From contig JAEWBI010000037.1 of assembly GCA_023391185.1 (NCBI GenBank), forward strand, positions 18,971 to 82,970: a DNA stretch of 64,000 nt, given 5' to 3'. This document shows positions 31,899 through 40,397 of this stretch, piece by piece. Position 1 is the stretch's first letter. Each line of letters starts with the position of its first letter. The notes beneath the pieces are model-generated. The model worked only from the letters and a program-made list of their open reading frames with translations. It had not been told where the DNA came from and ran no database searches. This stretch comes from Bacillota bacterium. Lineage in GTDB: Bacteria; Bacillota_I; Bacilli_A; RF39; UBA660. The position numbers and the translations under genes were made by a program.

Positions 31899-33646
31899 TA
31901 CAGAATCATCCTAGTTATGTTTATGCTAAGTTGGTCGTTGAAGGCAAATTAAAACCACCTGAGTTATTTTACGAATTAAATGGTGAGAAAAAAGTAATAT
32001 CACCAAAATATGTAAAAAAACAATGTAAGGTATTTTTAGATATAGCAGATAATAAATCAGATAAATACATGATTAATGAAAAGCGAGTAGGAAAGATTGA
32101 TAAGATATGCAAGATATTAGTTATGGCAAAAGGTATCAAAGCTAGAGAAAAGATATACGATGCCCTAGCAGGATATCAGTGGTTATTGATAGTAGCTAGT
32201 TTATGTACTGTTTATAGAGATGATAAAAAGAAAAGAAGATATGAAACAGTTATTTTAGAGATATGTAGAAAAAATGGAAAAACATTTATTGTTGCCTTTT
32301 TATTTTTACTTCTTTTTTATTTAGAACCTAAATATTCAAGATTCTTTAGTGTTGCTCCAGATGGTGCGTTAGCAAAAGAAATAAAGCAAGCATTAGAACC
32401 ACTTATAAAAGCTAATATAGATGTCTTTGAAGATGGGGAGTTTAAAATATTAAGAGATAGTATTAAACATTTACCAACTGAAACGGTTTATACACCACTT
32501 AATTATTCTACTTCAAGAATGGATGGCAAAGAGCCAACAATTTTTATTGCTGATGAAGTTGGAGCATTACCAAGCCCTTATGCAGTTGAAGCAATGAGGT
32601 CAGGGCAATTACTTGTAGTAAATAAATTAGGTTTTATAATTTCAACGAAATATCCAACAATTGATAATCCATTAGAAGATGAAGTAAAGTATGTAAAAAA
32701 AGTGTTAGATGGAATTATAGAAGATGAAACAATATTTGCACTACTATATGAACCTGACGAAACAAAGGACTGGACAACTGATGATAATATAATTTTACAA
32801 TCAAATCCACTAGCCTTAGAATTAGAAGTTGTATACAAAGATTTAATATCCAAAAGAAAAAAAGCAATTGAAAGAGAATCATTACGTGAAAATTTTTTGA
32901 CAAAGCATTGTAATATTATTTATCAAGGGGCAGGTACTGAATCATTTATTGATGTTAGTGAAGTTCAAAAATGTAAGGTTGAAAAAATAGATTGGACTGG
33001 TAGAAGTGTATATCTTGGAGTCGATCTAGCGATGACAAATGATAATTGTTCTGTTGCTATGGCATCAGAAGCTGATGATAAGATATTAGCTGATGTAATT
33101 GCTTTTATTCCAGAAGGACGAATAGAAGAAAAGAATCAATTTGAAAAGATTAATTATTATGAATTTATTAATGCTCTAAAATGTATTGCTTGTGGTGATA
33201 AGACAGTAGACTATAAAGTCATAGAAGATTTTGTATTTAAAATAGAAGAAAAATATGATGTTACAGTTATGGGAATAGGATATGATAGATATAATGCCCT
33301 ATCATCAGCACAAAAATGGGAATCAGGTTCTAGAATAGATGGAGTTGATTATCATGGATATACTGCAGTTCAAATTAGACAACATAGTGATACACTTCAC
33401 CCACCGACTAAATTACTATACGAAAAAATAATGGATGGAAAGTTTGAATACGAAGAGAATAAATTATTAGAGATTAATTTTCAAAATGCGAAATGCACGT
33501 ATGATACAAACATGAATAGATATGTCAATAAAAAGAAATCTAATGGAAAAGTAGATATGGTAATTTCACTTATAAATGCTACTTATTTATTACAACAAGA
33601 AGTATTTTTAGGTAACGGTAATTTCTTTGTTCAAGTTATAGAATAA
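31895..33646 (+). CDS. Terminase large subunit
   Basis: This 583-residue packaging motor has an N-terminal ATPase with a Walker A variant RKNGKT (125-130) and Walker B TIFIADE (Asp220, Glu221), followed by a C-terminal RNase H-like nuclease with acidic residues in YLGVDLAM and GIGYDRYNA. These are HK97/P27-type terminase features. ATGA overlap with terS gives coupled translation. Confidence 0.93.
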   Translation: MIQNHPSYVYAKLVVEGKLKPPELFYELNGEKKVISPKYVKKQCKVFLDIADNKSDKYMINEKRVGKIDKICKILVMAKGIKAREKIYDALAGYQWLLIVASLCTVYRDDKKKRRYETVILEICRKNGKTFIVAFLFLLLFYLEPKYSRFFSVAPDGALAKEIKQALEPLIKANIDVFEDGEFKILRDSIKHLPTETVYTPLNYSTSRMDGKEPTIFIADEVGALPSPYAVEAMRSGQLLVVNKLGFIISTKYPTIDNPLEDEVKYVKKVLDGIIEDETIFALLYEPDETKDWTTDDNIILQSNPLALELEVVYKDLISKRKKAIERESLRENFLTKHCNIIYQGAGTESFIDVSEVQKCKVEKIDWTGRSVYLGVDLAMTNDNCSVAMASEADDKILADVIAFIPEGRIEEKNQFEKINYYEFINALKCIACGDKTVDYKVIEDFVFKIEEKYDVTVMGIGYDRYNALSSAQKWESGSRIDGVDYHGYTAVQIRQHSDTLHPPTKLLYEKIMDGKFEYEENKLLEINFQNAKCTYDTNMNRYVNKKKSNGKVDMVISLINATYLLQQEVFLGNGNFFVQVIE

Positions 33647-33738
33647 ACTTTCACACTATTCACACGAGATATGTGATATAGTGTAAGTGTAGAAAAAACG
33701 AAATAAGAAACAAACAGTAAAATGTTTGTTTTTTTGTT
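33647..33738 (+). promoter_or_regulatory. Late regulatory cassette, copy 2: dyad, -10 box and terminator
   Basis: The dyad is TCACA-CGAGATA-TGTGA (33660-33676). Compared with copy 1 both outer bases changed together, keeping the symmetry. TATAGT follows (33677-33682), and the terminator ACAAACA/TGTTTGT plus seven T lies at 33709-33735, just before the portal ribosome binding site. Outer arms ACACTAT and ATAGTGT also pair here. Confidence 0.6.
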
Positions 33739-33756
33739 GTTAGGAGGTGATTAAAA

Positions 33757-35004
33757 ATGGCATTGCTAGATTTGTTTTTTAAAAAAAGTGAAGAAGAACT
33801 AAAGCGTGAGGATACCACTAATACTACTACGGAAGATAATTCAAGTTTTACAGTTGATGATGTTTTACTTAAAGCTTTATTAACAGGCGAAAAAATCACA
33901 AAGGATAAAGCATTATCGCTTCCATCGGTATCATCGTCAGTAGATGAGATATCAAATATAATAGCAACATTACCAATAAATCTTTACAAAGAAACTATCG
34001 AAGAAGGAAGAAAGACAGTAGAAGAAATTATTGGAGATGATAGATTATATATACTTAATTCTGATACTGGAGATACTCTAGATACATTCCAACTTAAAAA
34101 AGCATTAGTACAAGATTATTTACTTGACAAAGGTGCATACATATATATCGAAAAAGATAAAAATAAATTTATCAGTATTAGATATGTTGATGCACAAAAT
34201 GTTACTCCTCTTAAAAATATTGATTCAATATTTAAAGACGTTCAAATTATGGTTGATGGAAAAATATATGAGTCATATAATTTTCTTAAAATATTAAGAA
34301 GTACAAAAGATGGTGTATCAGGTAAGGGGGTAATTGATGAAGTTTCAAAAGCAATTGAAACAGCATATACAAATATTTTATATGAACTAAACTTAGTTAA
34401 AAAAGGAGGCTCTAAAAAAGGCTTTTTAACATCAGAAAACAAACTTGGTAAGGAAGAGACTCAGGCTTTAAAAGATGCTTGGGCAAAACTATATAGCAAC
34501 AGTAGTGAAAATGTGGTTGTATTAAATAAAGGTCTCGATTTTAAAGAAGCATCCAATTCAAGTGTGGAACTTCAATTAAACGAAAGAAAAAAATCTTTAA
34601 GTGATGAAATAAAAGATATATTCCATATAAGTGACGATTACGACAAGACTATTAAGAAAGCAGTTATTCCGATATTAAGAGCTATTGAAGCATCCTTAAA
34701 TAAAGACTTTTTACTAGAAAGTGAGAAAAAGTCTTTTTATTTTGCTTTTGATACAAAGGAAATTGAAAAAGGTGATATGAAAGCACGTTATCAGGCTTTA
34801 AATATTGCTTCTAAATGGATGACTAAAAACGAAATACGTTATATGGAAGATTTGGATGCAATTGATGGATTAGATGTTATTCCTTTTGGTCTTGCTGATG
34901 TTCTTTACGATGTTAAAAACAAAAAATATTTCACACCTAATACAGGGCAAGTTACTAACACTCAAAAGTTAAGTGAAGAAGGAGGTGATGAAAATGAAAA
35001 TTGA
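33757..35004 (+). CDS. Portal protein (HK97 family)
   Basis: This 415-residue protein forms the dodecameric DNA entry ring of the head. Typical features are LPSVSSSVDEISNIIATLPINLY at residues about 50-72, LLDKGAYIYIEKD, and the helical stem region with LKDAWAKLYSNSSENVVVLNKGLDF. AGGAGGTGAT precedes the ATG. Its end overlaps the protease start. Confidence 0.92.
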   Translation: MALLDLFFKKSEEELKREDTTNTTTEDNSSFTVDDVLLKALLTGEKITKDKALSLPSVSSSVDEISNIIATLPINLYKETIEEGRKTVEEIIGDDRLYILNSDTGDTLDTFQLKKALVQDYLLDKGAYIYIEKDKNKFISIRYVDAQNVTPLKNIDSIFKDVQIMVDGKIYESYNFLKILRSTKDGVSGKGVIDEVSKAIETAYTNILYELNLVKKGGSKKGFLTSENKLGKEETQALKDAWAKLYSNSSENVVVLNKGLDFKEASNSSVELQLNERKKSLSDEIKDIFHISDDYDKTIKKAVIPILRAIEASLNKDFLLESEKKSFYFAFDTKEIEKGDMKARYQALNIASKWMTKNEIRYMEDLDAIDGLDVIPFGLADVLYDVKNKKYFTPNTGQVTNTQKLSEEGGDENEN

Positions 35005-35869
35005 AATAAGAGATGACAGCATCCTAATTGATGGATATGTCAATGCAGTTGAGAGATATTCTAAACCTTTATATGACACAAGAGGAAAATTTATTGAAAA
35101 AATAATGCCTACTGTTTTTCAAAGAGCAATTGAAAAATCAAAAAACATTAATGTTCTTTTAAATCATGATAAAAATCGTAAATTAGCAGATACAAAAAGT
35201 GGAAAAGCAAAATTGTACGAGGACAACATTGGTTTAAGAGCTACTGTTGAAATTGATGATGAAGAAGTTATTGAAAAAGCAAAAGAAGGTAAATTAAGAG
35301 GTTGGTCTTTCGGATTTGTTTGTCTAAAACAAAATCGTGAAAAAAACAAAGATGGCATGGAGGAAAGAACAGTAAGAGAAATTGAGTTGAAAGAAGTATC
35401 AATTATCGATGATCGAAAATCACCTGCTTATATAGGTACAAGTATTGAAGTTAGAGATGACAGGATGGAATTAATTGAATATAGAAGTGAAGATTTTGAA
35501 TCAGAACCTTCTACACCACCTAATGAAAATAATTTTTCCACTATGACATATTCACAAAAAAGAGAAATATTATCATCGAGTCTTAAAAAAAGTTTTCCAG
35601 AAGGATGGGTAGAAGATTTTGATGATAAATATATATATGCAACCATCGACAACAAATGCGAAATTTATAAAATGGGATATTTAATTGAAGATAGTACAGC
35701 TAATATAGACTCAAACAATAAAGTTAGAGTTATTCGTGGTGGTTATGCAGAGATAAGAGATGATAACCTACCAGAAAAAGAGCCTGAACAACGTCTTGAA
35801 AAAGAAGTTGAAAAAATAGATTATTCAAACTATAAAGAAAGATTGAAGAAAATAAAGGAGGAAATATGA
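34994..35869 (+). CDS. HK97-type prohead protease with an extra C-terminal domain
   Basis: The start is set at the ATG after GGAGGTGATG. Residues 1-155 are the U35 protease domain, with the catalytic His in VLLNHDKNRKLADT and the serine in RGWSFGF. It trims the capsid delta domain. Residues about 180-260 form an additional domain (LSSSLKKSFPEGWVEDFDDKYIYATIDN to RVIRGGYAEIRD) of a type seen elsewhere in phage head proteins. The C-terminal end is charged helix. It overlaps the capsid gene by 4 nt. Confidence 0.88.
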   Translation: MKIEIRDDSILIDGYVNAVERYSKPLYDTRGKFIEKIMPTVFQRAIEKSKNINVLLNHDKNRKLADTKSGKAKLYEDNIGLRATVEIDDEEVIEKAKEGKLRGWSFGFVCLKQNREKNKDGMEERTVREIELKEVSIIDDRKSPAYIGTSIEVRDDRMELIEYRSEDFESEPSTPPNENNFSTMTYSQKREILSSSLKKSFPEGWVEDFDDKYIYATIDNKCEIYKMGYLIEDSTANIDSNNKVRVIRGGYAEIRDDNLPEKEPEQRLEKEVEKIDYSNYKERLKKIKEEI

Positions 35870-37053
35870 AAGATAATCTAAAAAAAATGACAGAAACTAG
35901 AGCAGCAGCTCAAGATAAGATGCAAGAGTTATTGGATAAAATAGAAGGTGAACAAAGAGCATTTACAGATGATGAGAATGCTCTTTATGATTCTTTAGAA
36001 AAAGAAATAAATTCAATAACTGCAACTATAAAAGCTATCCAAGAAGGAAGAAAGCTAACTAAAGTAGAAGAAAAACCAAAAGAAAGTGAAGGAGGTAGTC
36101 AAGTGACAGAAGAAGGAAGAAGTCTTGAAGAAAAAGAGACATTAGAAACAAGAGAATTTGCTGATTATATTAGAAATATTGTAGTACATAATAGAGCTGA
36201 ATCTAATTTAACTACTGGTGACAATGGTGTAATTATTCCTGTTACTATTGCTAATAAGATTATTACTAAAGCATATGATATGTCACCAATTCTAGACAAG
36301 GCAACTAAATATAAAACGAAAGGTAAATTAGAAATACCTGTATATGGTGCTAAAGCTGATGGAAGCGATATTAATATGGCTTACAAAAGTGAATTTGAAG
36401 AATTAGAAGGTAAAGCTGGTAAGTTTGGTTCTGTTGAACTAACTGGATTCTTAGCAGGTGCTTTAGCTAAATTAAGTAATTCATTAATTAATAACACCGA
36501 CATTGATTTAGTTAATAAAGTTGTTGAATTAATGGCAGAAGCAGTTGTTCGCTTTGAAGAAAATGAAGGTTTAAATGGTACTGATGGAAAAATAACTGGT
36601 TGTAAAGATGTTGAGTTAAACGTAACAACTGCATCAGCAACAGCAATTACTGCTGATGAACTAATTAAACTTAAAAATAAAGTTAAAAAGATATTTAGAA
36701 AAAATTCAATTTGGGTTATGAGTAATGATACTTTAACAGCTATTGAACTTTTAAAAGATGATAATGGTAGATTCTTATTTAATGAAGATTTAACAGGTGA
36801 ATTTGATGGTAAAATTCTTGGATATCCTGCATATGTTTCAGATAGTATGCCTGAAATTGTAGCAGGGAAAACACCTATTTTATTTGGTGATTTCAGCGGT
36901 CTTGCTTTAAAACAAACAGCCGACTTAGAAATCCAAATTTTAAGAGAAAAATATGCTACTCAACATGCAACTGGAATCGTTGCTTGGGCTGAATTAGATA
37001 TCAAAGTAGAGCATAAACAAAAAATCGCTAAATTAACTGTTAAAGAAGCATAA
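35866..37053 (+). CDS. Major capsid protein (HK97 fold)
   Basis: This 395-residue protein has an N-terminal helical delta/scaffold domain (about 1-95, coiled coil rich in Glu/Lys) and a shell domain with VIIPVTIANKIITKAYDMSPILDKATKYKTKGKLEIPVY and the C-terminal ILREKYATQHATGIVAWAELDIKV. These are HK97-family hallmarks. AAGGAGGAAAT precedes the ATG. The upstream protease should remove the delta domain. Confidence 0.94.
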   Translation: MKDNLKKMTETRAAAQDKMQELLDKIEGEQRAFTDDENALYDSLEKEINSITATIKAIQEGRKLTKVEEKPKESEGGSQVTEEGRSLEEKETLETREFADYIRNIVVHNRAESNLTTGDNGVIIPVTIANKIITKAYDMSPILDKATKYKTKGKLEIPVYGAKADGSDINMAYKSEFEELEGKAGKFGSVELTGFLAGALAKLSNSLINNTDIDLVNKVVELMAEAVVRFEENEGLNGTDGKITGCKDVELNVTTASATAITADELIKLKNKVKKIFRKNSIWVMSNDTLTAIELLKDDNGRFLFNEDLTGEFDGKILGYPAYVSDSMPEIVAGKTPILFGDFSGLALKQTADLEIQILREKYATQHATGIVAWAELDIKVEHKQKIAKLTVKEA

Positions 37054-37064
37054 GGAGGGATACT

Positions 37065-37448
37065 ATGTATATTGCATTGAAAGGTTTTAGTGGAACAGTA
37101 GTATCCGCTTATAAAAACCAAGTAATTGAAATAAAAGATAAAAAGGTTGCAAAAGATTTGTTAGAAGCTGGTTATATTGAAGAATATTCAGAAAAACAGC
37201 AATCTACAAATGAAATGAAAAAAGAAGTAGCCGATCTAAAGAAACAAGTTGAAACTCTTGAATCAGAAAAAAAAGAACTAACAGATAAAAATACTAATTT
37301 GGAAGATGAAGTAAAAACATTAAAAGAAACACTTGAAAAAAGTGTTCCTTTTAATGACTCTAATCCAGATAATAGTACACCTGTTAATTCCACTGATATT
37401 AATGATAAAACAGTTAATAATAGCAATTCAGATTCCAAAGATAAATAA
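37065..37448 (+). CDS. Capsid-associated small protein with coiled coil
   Basis: This 127-residue protein follows the capsid after AAGGAGGGATACT. Residues 1-42 form a small beta/alpha module (ALKGFSGTVVSAYKNQVIEIKDKKVAKDLLEAGYIEEY), the rest a coiled coil (about 50-95) and a Ser/Asn/Asp-rich tail. Genes in this position often encode head-decoration or assembly proteins; that role is inference. Confidence 0.55.
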   Translation: MYIALKGFSGTVVSAYKNQVIEIKDKKVAKDLLEAGYIEEYSEKQQSTNEMKKEVADLKKQVETLESEKKELTDKNTNLEDEVKTLKETLEKSVPFNDSNPDNSTPVNSTDINDKTVNNSNSDSKDK

Positions 37449-37498
37449 AATGGTAACTTTGTTGTTCAGGCAAACTCCTGCTTGAAAGGAGGAATAAA

Positions 37499-37801
37499 AT
37501 GGTTACAAAAGTAAGCGAAATAACAGCAGACTCAGTTATTAATTATATGAGGTATGATACAAGTGATATATCAGCTCAGGATAAAACGGATATAGGCAAT
37601 TATATTGCTATAGCAAAAACGTTTATATCTGATTATACAGGGGTGGCAGAAGTTAATCTTGATAATTATAAAAGTTTTATAATTGTTGTTTATATACTAT
37701 GCCAAGACATGTATACAAATAAAACATTGTATGTTGAAAAAACAAATCTAAATAAAGTTGTTACAACAATTTTAGATTTACATTCGGTAAATTTACTATG
37801 A
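37499..37801 (+). CDS. Head-tail connector (gp6-like, DNA packaging family)
   Basis: The 100-residue helical protein (VINYMRYDTSDISAQDKTDIGNYIAIAKTFISDYTG) matches the Phage_connect/gp6 type that docks under the portal. AAAGGAGGAATAAA precedes the ATG. It overlaps the next gene (ATGA). Confidence 0.8.
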   Translation: MVTKVSEITADSVINYMRYDTSDISAQDKTDIGNYIAIAKTFISDYTGVAEVNLDNYKSFIIVVYILCQDMYTNKTLYVEKTNLNKVVTTILDLHSVNLL

Positions 37802-38145
37802 ATGCTGGAGATTACGATAAAAGAATCGTCATATATAAAAAAAATGCTGGGAAAGATGCTGATGGATTTCCAAAAATTAATGAAAATGAAGTTATTTTAA
37901 GTCCATATGCAAAAATAAAGACTACAAAAGGCTTCACTTTAATTGTGAATAACAGTGATTTTGAAAAGGCGTATACAAATTTTACAATTCGGTATCCAAA
38001 AGAGGAGAAGGCGAAAGATATTCTTCTAAATTATAGAGAAATGATTATTTCTTATAAAGGTAAAAATTACGATATTGAATATGCAAATAATGTTGATGAG
38101 TCTAACGTTGAAATAGAGATGCAGGCAAGGGCAGTTACTAAATAA
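37798..38145 (+). CDS. Head-tail adaptor (head closure protein)
   Basis: The 115-residue protein starts MNAGDYDKRIVIYKKN, the usual opening of the Phage_H_T_join family, with a beta-rich body (FTIRYPKEEKAKDILLNYREMIISYKGKNYDIEY). It closes the head channel. One-base overlap with the next gene. Confidence 0.85.
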   Translation: MNAGDYDKRIVIYKKNAGKDADGFPKINENEVILSPYAKIKTTKGFTLIVNNSDFEKAYTNFTIRYPKEEKAKDILLNYREMIISYKGKNYDIEYANNVDESNVEIEMQARAVTK

Positions 38146-38651
38146 TGGCTAACTTTGGATTTGAATCTAATATTGAATTGATAGAAAATTTTTCTAAAAT
38201 GGCTGAAAATGAAGGTAATATGTTTGCTGAAATGACAAGAGCTGGAGCAGAAGTAGTTTATAAACAAGCTTTATCAAATATGAAAAGAGTATTTAAATCT
38301 ACTGATAGACTAGAAAAAAATCTAAAAATCACAAAAACATATAAATCATCCTCAGACGATAGTGTTAATACCAAAGTCGGTATCTATGGATATTTGGAAG
38401 GAACAGAAGGAAAAAAGATATCATATTTTAAAAAAACAAGCACTTCTAAAAAAAATAGTAACAAAACGATAGGAGGAAAGCATTATTCCTATAATAATGG
38501 AATACCCGCTCCTCTTGTTGCACTTGCTAGAGAATTTGGAAGTAGTGCAGGCGAAGCTAAAAAACCATTTTTAAGACCCGCATTTAGGCAAACGAAAGCG
38601 ATCGAAGATGCAATGTTGTCAGCACAAAATAAGTATATAAAAGGTGATTAA
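38145..38651 (+). CDS. HK97 gp10-like tail completion protein
   Basis: The 168-residue protein has the gp10 pattern: helical start, VYKQALSNMKRVFKSTDRLEKNLKITK, and the end LAREFGSSAGEAKKPFLRPAFRQTKAIEDAM. It joins tail to head. It follows the adaptor directly (TAATG). Confidence 0.87.
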   Translation: MANFGFESNIELIENFSKMAENEGNMFAEMTRAGAEVVYKQALSNMKRVFKSTDRLEKNLKITKTYKSSSDDSVNTKVGIYGYLEGTEGKKISYFKKTSTSKKNSNKTIGGKHYSYNNGIPAPLVALAREFGSSAGEAKKPFLRPAFRQTKAIEDAMLSAQNKYIKGD

Positions 38652-38652
38652 G

Positions 38653-38997
38653 ATGAATAGTGAAATTGAAGAAATTTTTGGTAATATCCAGTACGATAAT
38701 AAACCTTTAGAGTATGCGTATTTGATTTATAGAGGAAAAAATACAACTTATGTTACTTATCAAAGTACAGGCGATAGAAATACTTTATCAGCTGATGATG
38801 AAGTTATTGCAGGTATTATTTATTATGATATTGATATTTATTCTGATAAAAATTTTTTAGAATTAATAAAAAAAATAAAGCAGGAAATGAAAAAAAACGG
38901 TTACGTTTATCTTGAAAGTAGTCCTGATATGTATGAAAAAGATACAGGATTATTTCATAAAACATTAGAATTTGCTAAAGAAAAGGAGGAAATATAA
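38653..38997 (+). CDS. Tail terminator-type protein
   Basis: The start is set at the ATG after AAGGTGATTAAG. The 114-residue alpha/beta protein (PLEYAYLIYRGKNTTYVTYQSTGD, IYYDIDIYSDKNFLELIKKIKQEMKKNGYVYL) occupies the slot between gp10-like and tail-tube genes, where siphoviruses encode the tail terminator. The fold pattern agrees. Confidence 0.75.
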   Translation: MNSEIEEIFGNIQYDNKPLEYAYLIYRGKNTTYVTYQSTGDRNTLSADDEVIAGIIYYDIDIYSDKNFLELIKKIKQEMKKNGYVYLESSPDMYEKDTGLFHKTLEFAKEKEEI

Positions 38998-39560
38998 TGG
39001 CTAGAATTGGTCTTAAGAGATTCAGATATGCTGAATTAGATAATGATACAGAAAAATATGGTGAAGTAAAAAGTTTAGGTAAGGCTATAGATTGTAAAGT
39101 CAGTCTTGAACTAAATAATGCCGAATTATATGCAGATGACACTCTTGCTGAGAGTGATTACTCTTTAAAAAAGGGTACTATTAGTCTAACAACTGACGAG
39201 GACGATGATACAGTATTTTCAGAAATATTAGGTCATCAGATTTCAACAGTACCAGAAACAGCAGGCGAAATAGTTAGAAAAGATACTGATGTTGCACCAT
39301 ATTTTGGTGTTGGAAGAATTTTAACAAAAGTAGTCAATAGTGTTTATAAGTATAAAGTTGAATTTTTATCTAAAGTAAAATTTAAAGATGCTATGCCTGA
39401 TGAGAAAACAAAAGGTGAAAACATCGAGTATACAACTACTTCAATTGAAGGTAGTGTTTTGAAATTGAAAGATGGAACTTGGTCTAAAAGTAAGACTTTT
39501 ACGGATTATGCACAAGCAGAAGCTTATTTAGATTCGTTATTTGTTCATAATGAGGGTTAA
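38997..39560 (+). CDS. Major tail tube protein (phi13 type)
   Basis: The 187-residue protein starts MARIGLKRFRYAELDND and contains LELNNAELYADDTLAESDYSLKKGTISLTTDEDDD and ILGHQI, typical for the Phage_TTP_1/phi13 tail tube family. AAGGAGGAAATATA precedes the ATG. A strong terminator follows after the next small gene. Confidence 0.9.
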   Translation: MARIGLKRFRYAELDNDTEKYGEVKSLGKAIDCKVSLELNNAELYADDTLAESDYSLKKGTISLTTDEDDDTVFSEILGHQISTVPETAGEIVRKDTDVAPYFGVGRILTKVVNSVYKYKVEFLSKVKFKDAMPDEKTKGENIEYTTTSIEGSVLKLKDGTWSKSKTFTDYAQAEAYLDSLFVHNEG

Positions 39561-39562
39561 AT

Positions 39563-39766
39563 ATGAAAGTTAAAGTTGTAGAAAAAGTTGGTTTTACAGA
39601 TAAATATACCAAGGAATTTCATAAATACGGCAAAATTTTAGAAAATATCACTGATGAAAGATATGCTGAAATTAAGCAGTGGGTAGAAAAAGTAGAAAAT
39701 AAAACTATTGAAACACCTGAAAATTCAAAAAAAGAAGAAAAAGATAACAAAAAGAGGGTGGATTGA
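39563..39766 (+). CDS. Small protein between tail tube and tail chaperone (67 aa)
   Basis: It starts 2 nt after the tail-tube stop codon. The first 45 residues are a small folded module (VEKVGFTDKYTKEFHKYGKILENITDERYAEIKQW), followed by a charged Glu/Lys/Asn tail. It resembles short phage proteins of unknown function in this slot. Confidence 0.6.
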   Translation: MKVKVVEKVGFTDKYTKEFHKYGKILENITDERYAEIKQWVEKVENKTIETPENSKKEEKDNKKRVD

Positions 39767-39790
39767 TTATTCAGTCCATCCTCTTTTTTT
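39751..39790 (+). terminator. Strong rho-independent terminator after the tail tube gene
   Basis: AAAGAGGGTGGA pairs with TCCATCCTCTTT with a small internal mismatch, followed by seven T. It partly overlaps the end of the 67-residue gene. It could lower expression of the tape-measure block relative to capsid and tail tube. Confidence 0.85.
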
Positions 39791-39807
39791 AATATTTAGG
39801 AGGAAAT

Positions 39808-40161
39808 ATGAAAGATTATACATTTGAAATTACGATCGAAGAAAAAAAATACCCTTTAGTTTTCAATTTAAATGTCATGGAGGTAATTCAAGAAGAATAT
39901 GGAAGTGTTTCAGAATGGGGTGAATTAACTGATAATTCAAATGGTAAAGAACCTAATGCAAAAGCACTTATATTTGGATTAACTGCAATGATGAACGAAG
40001 GTTTAGAAATTGAAAATGATTCTTTAGAAGAAAAAAGGTCTTTACTTACTAAAAAACAAGTTGGTCGATTAGTTACAAAAGCAGGACTTCAAAATACTGC
40101 ATCTAAATTAAATCAAGCTGTGACTGAAAGTATAAAAGATGATGAATTAAAAAACTTATAA
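39808..40161 (+). CDS. Tail assembly chaperone (gpG-like, frame 0 product)
   Basis: This 117-residue protein follows TAGGAGGAAAT. It begins YTFEITIEEKKYPLVFNLNVMEVIQEEYG, the usual start of Firmicute phage tail chaperones. It coats the tape measure during tail assembly. Its last codons contain the slippery site A AAA AAC, so part of the ribosomes should continue in the -1 frame to give a 190-residue fusion. Confidence 0.85.
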   Translation: MKDYTFEITIEEKKYPLVFNLNVMEVIQEEYGSVSEWGELTDNSNGKEPNAKALIFGLTAMMNEGLEIENDSLEEKRSLLTKKQVGRLVTKAGLQNTASKLNQAVTESIKDDELKNL

Positions 40162-40201
40162 TCCACGAGGATGACGATAAAAAAATCGATTTCTCGTGGA
40201 T
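40149..40201 (+). promoter_or_regulatory. Programmed -1 ribosomal frameshift site (slippery heptamer plus hairpin)
   Basis: The heptamer A AAA AAC (40149-40155) is in the correct phase with the frame-0 gene. Five bases later a perfect 9-bp stem begins: ATCCACGAG (40161-40169) pairs with CTCGTGGAT (40193-40201), with a second inner stem CGAT/ATCG in the loop. The frame-0 stop TAA lies in between. This is the classic G/GT layout. Confidence 0.88.
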
Positions 40202-40379
40202 TTTATATATAGGTCATACCTTATTAGGTTTTTCTCAAAAGGAAATTGGAAGGATGACTTATAGAAAATTTAAAAAACAGTTTAATCATTATAAAAATGA
40301 TTATGATTTTAAATTGAAAAAAGTTAGTTATGAGAAGTTAGGACAACTGCAGATGGAATCAGAAGAATGGCTTTCGTAA
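40155..40379 (+). CDS. Tail assembly chaperone -1 frame extension (gpT-like part of the G-T fusion)
   Basis: This frame has no useful start of its own and is entered by the -1 slip at 40155. The extension of 74 residues contains FSWILYIGHTLLGFSQKEIGRMTYRKFKKQFNHYKND, the pattern of the second tail chaperone domain (Trp-rich, LGFS, MT motif). The fusion links the tape measure to tail tube subunits. Confidence 0.8.
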   Translation, partial: LIIHEDDDKKIDFSWILYIGHTLLGFSQKEIGRMTYRKFKKQFNHYKNDYDFKLKKVSYEKLGQLQMESEEWLS

Positions 40380-40397
40380 TAAAAAGGAGGTGAAAAA

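Noticed and set aside
37450..37485. Eleven-codon frame (MVTLLFRQTPA) between capsid-associated and connector genes
   Set aside because: No ribosome binding site and too short; the gap is only 50 bp and better explained as leader of the next gene.
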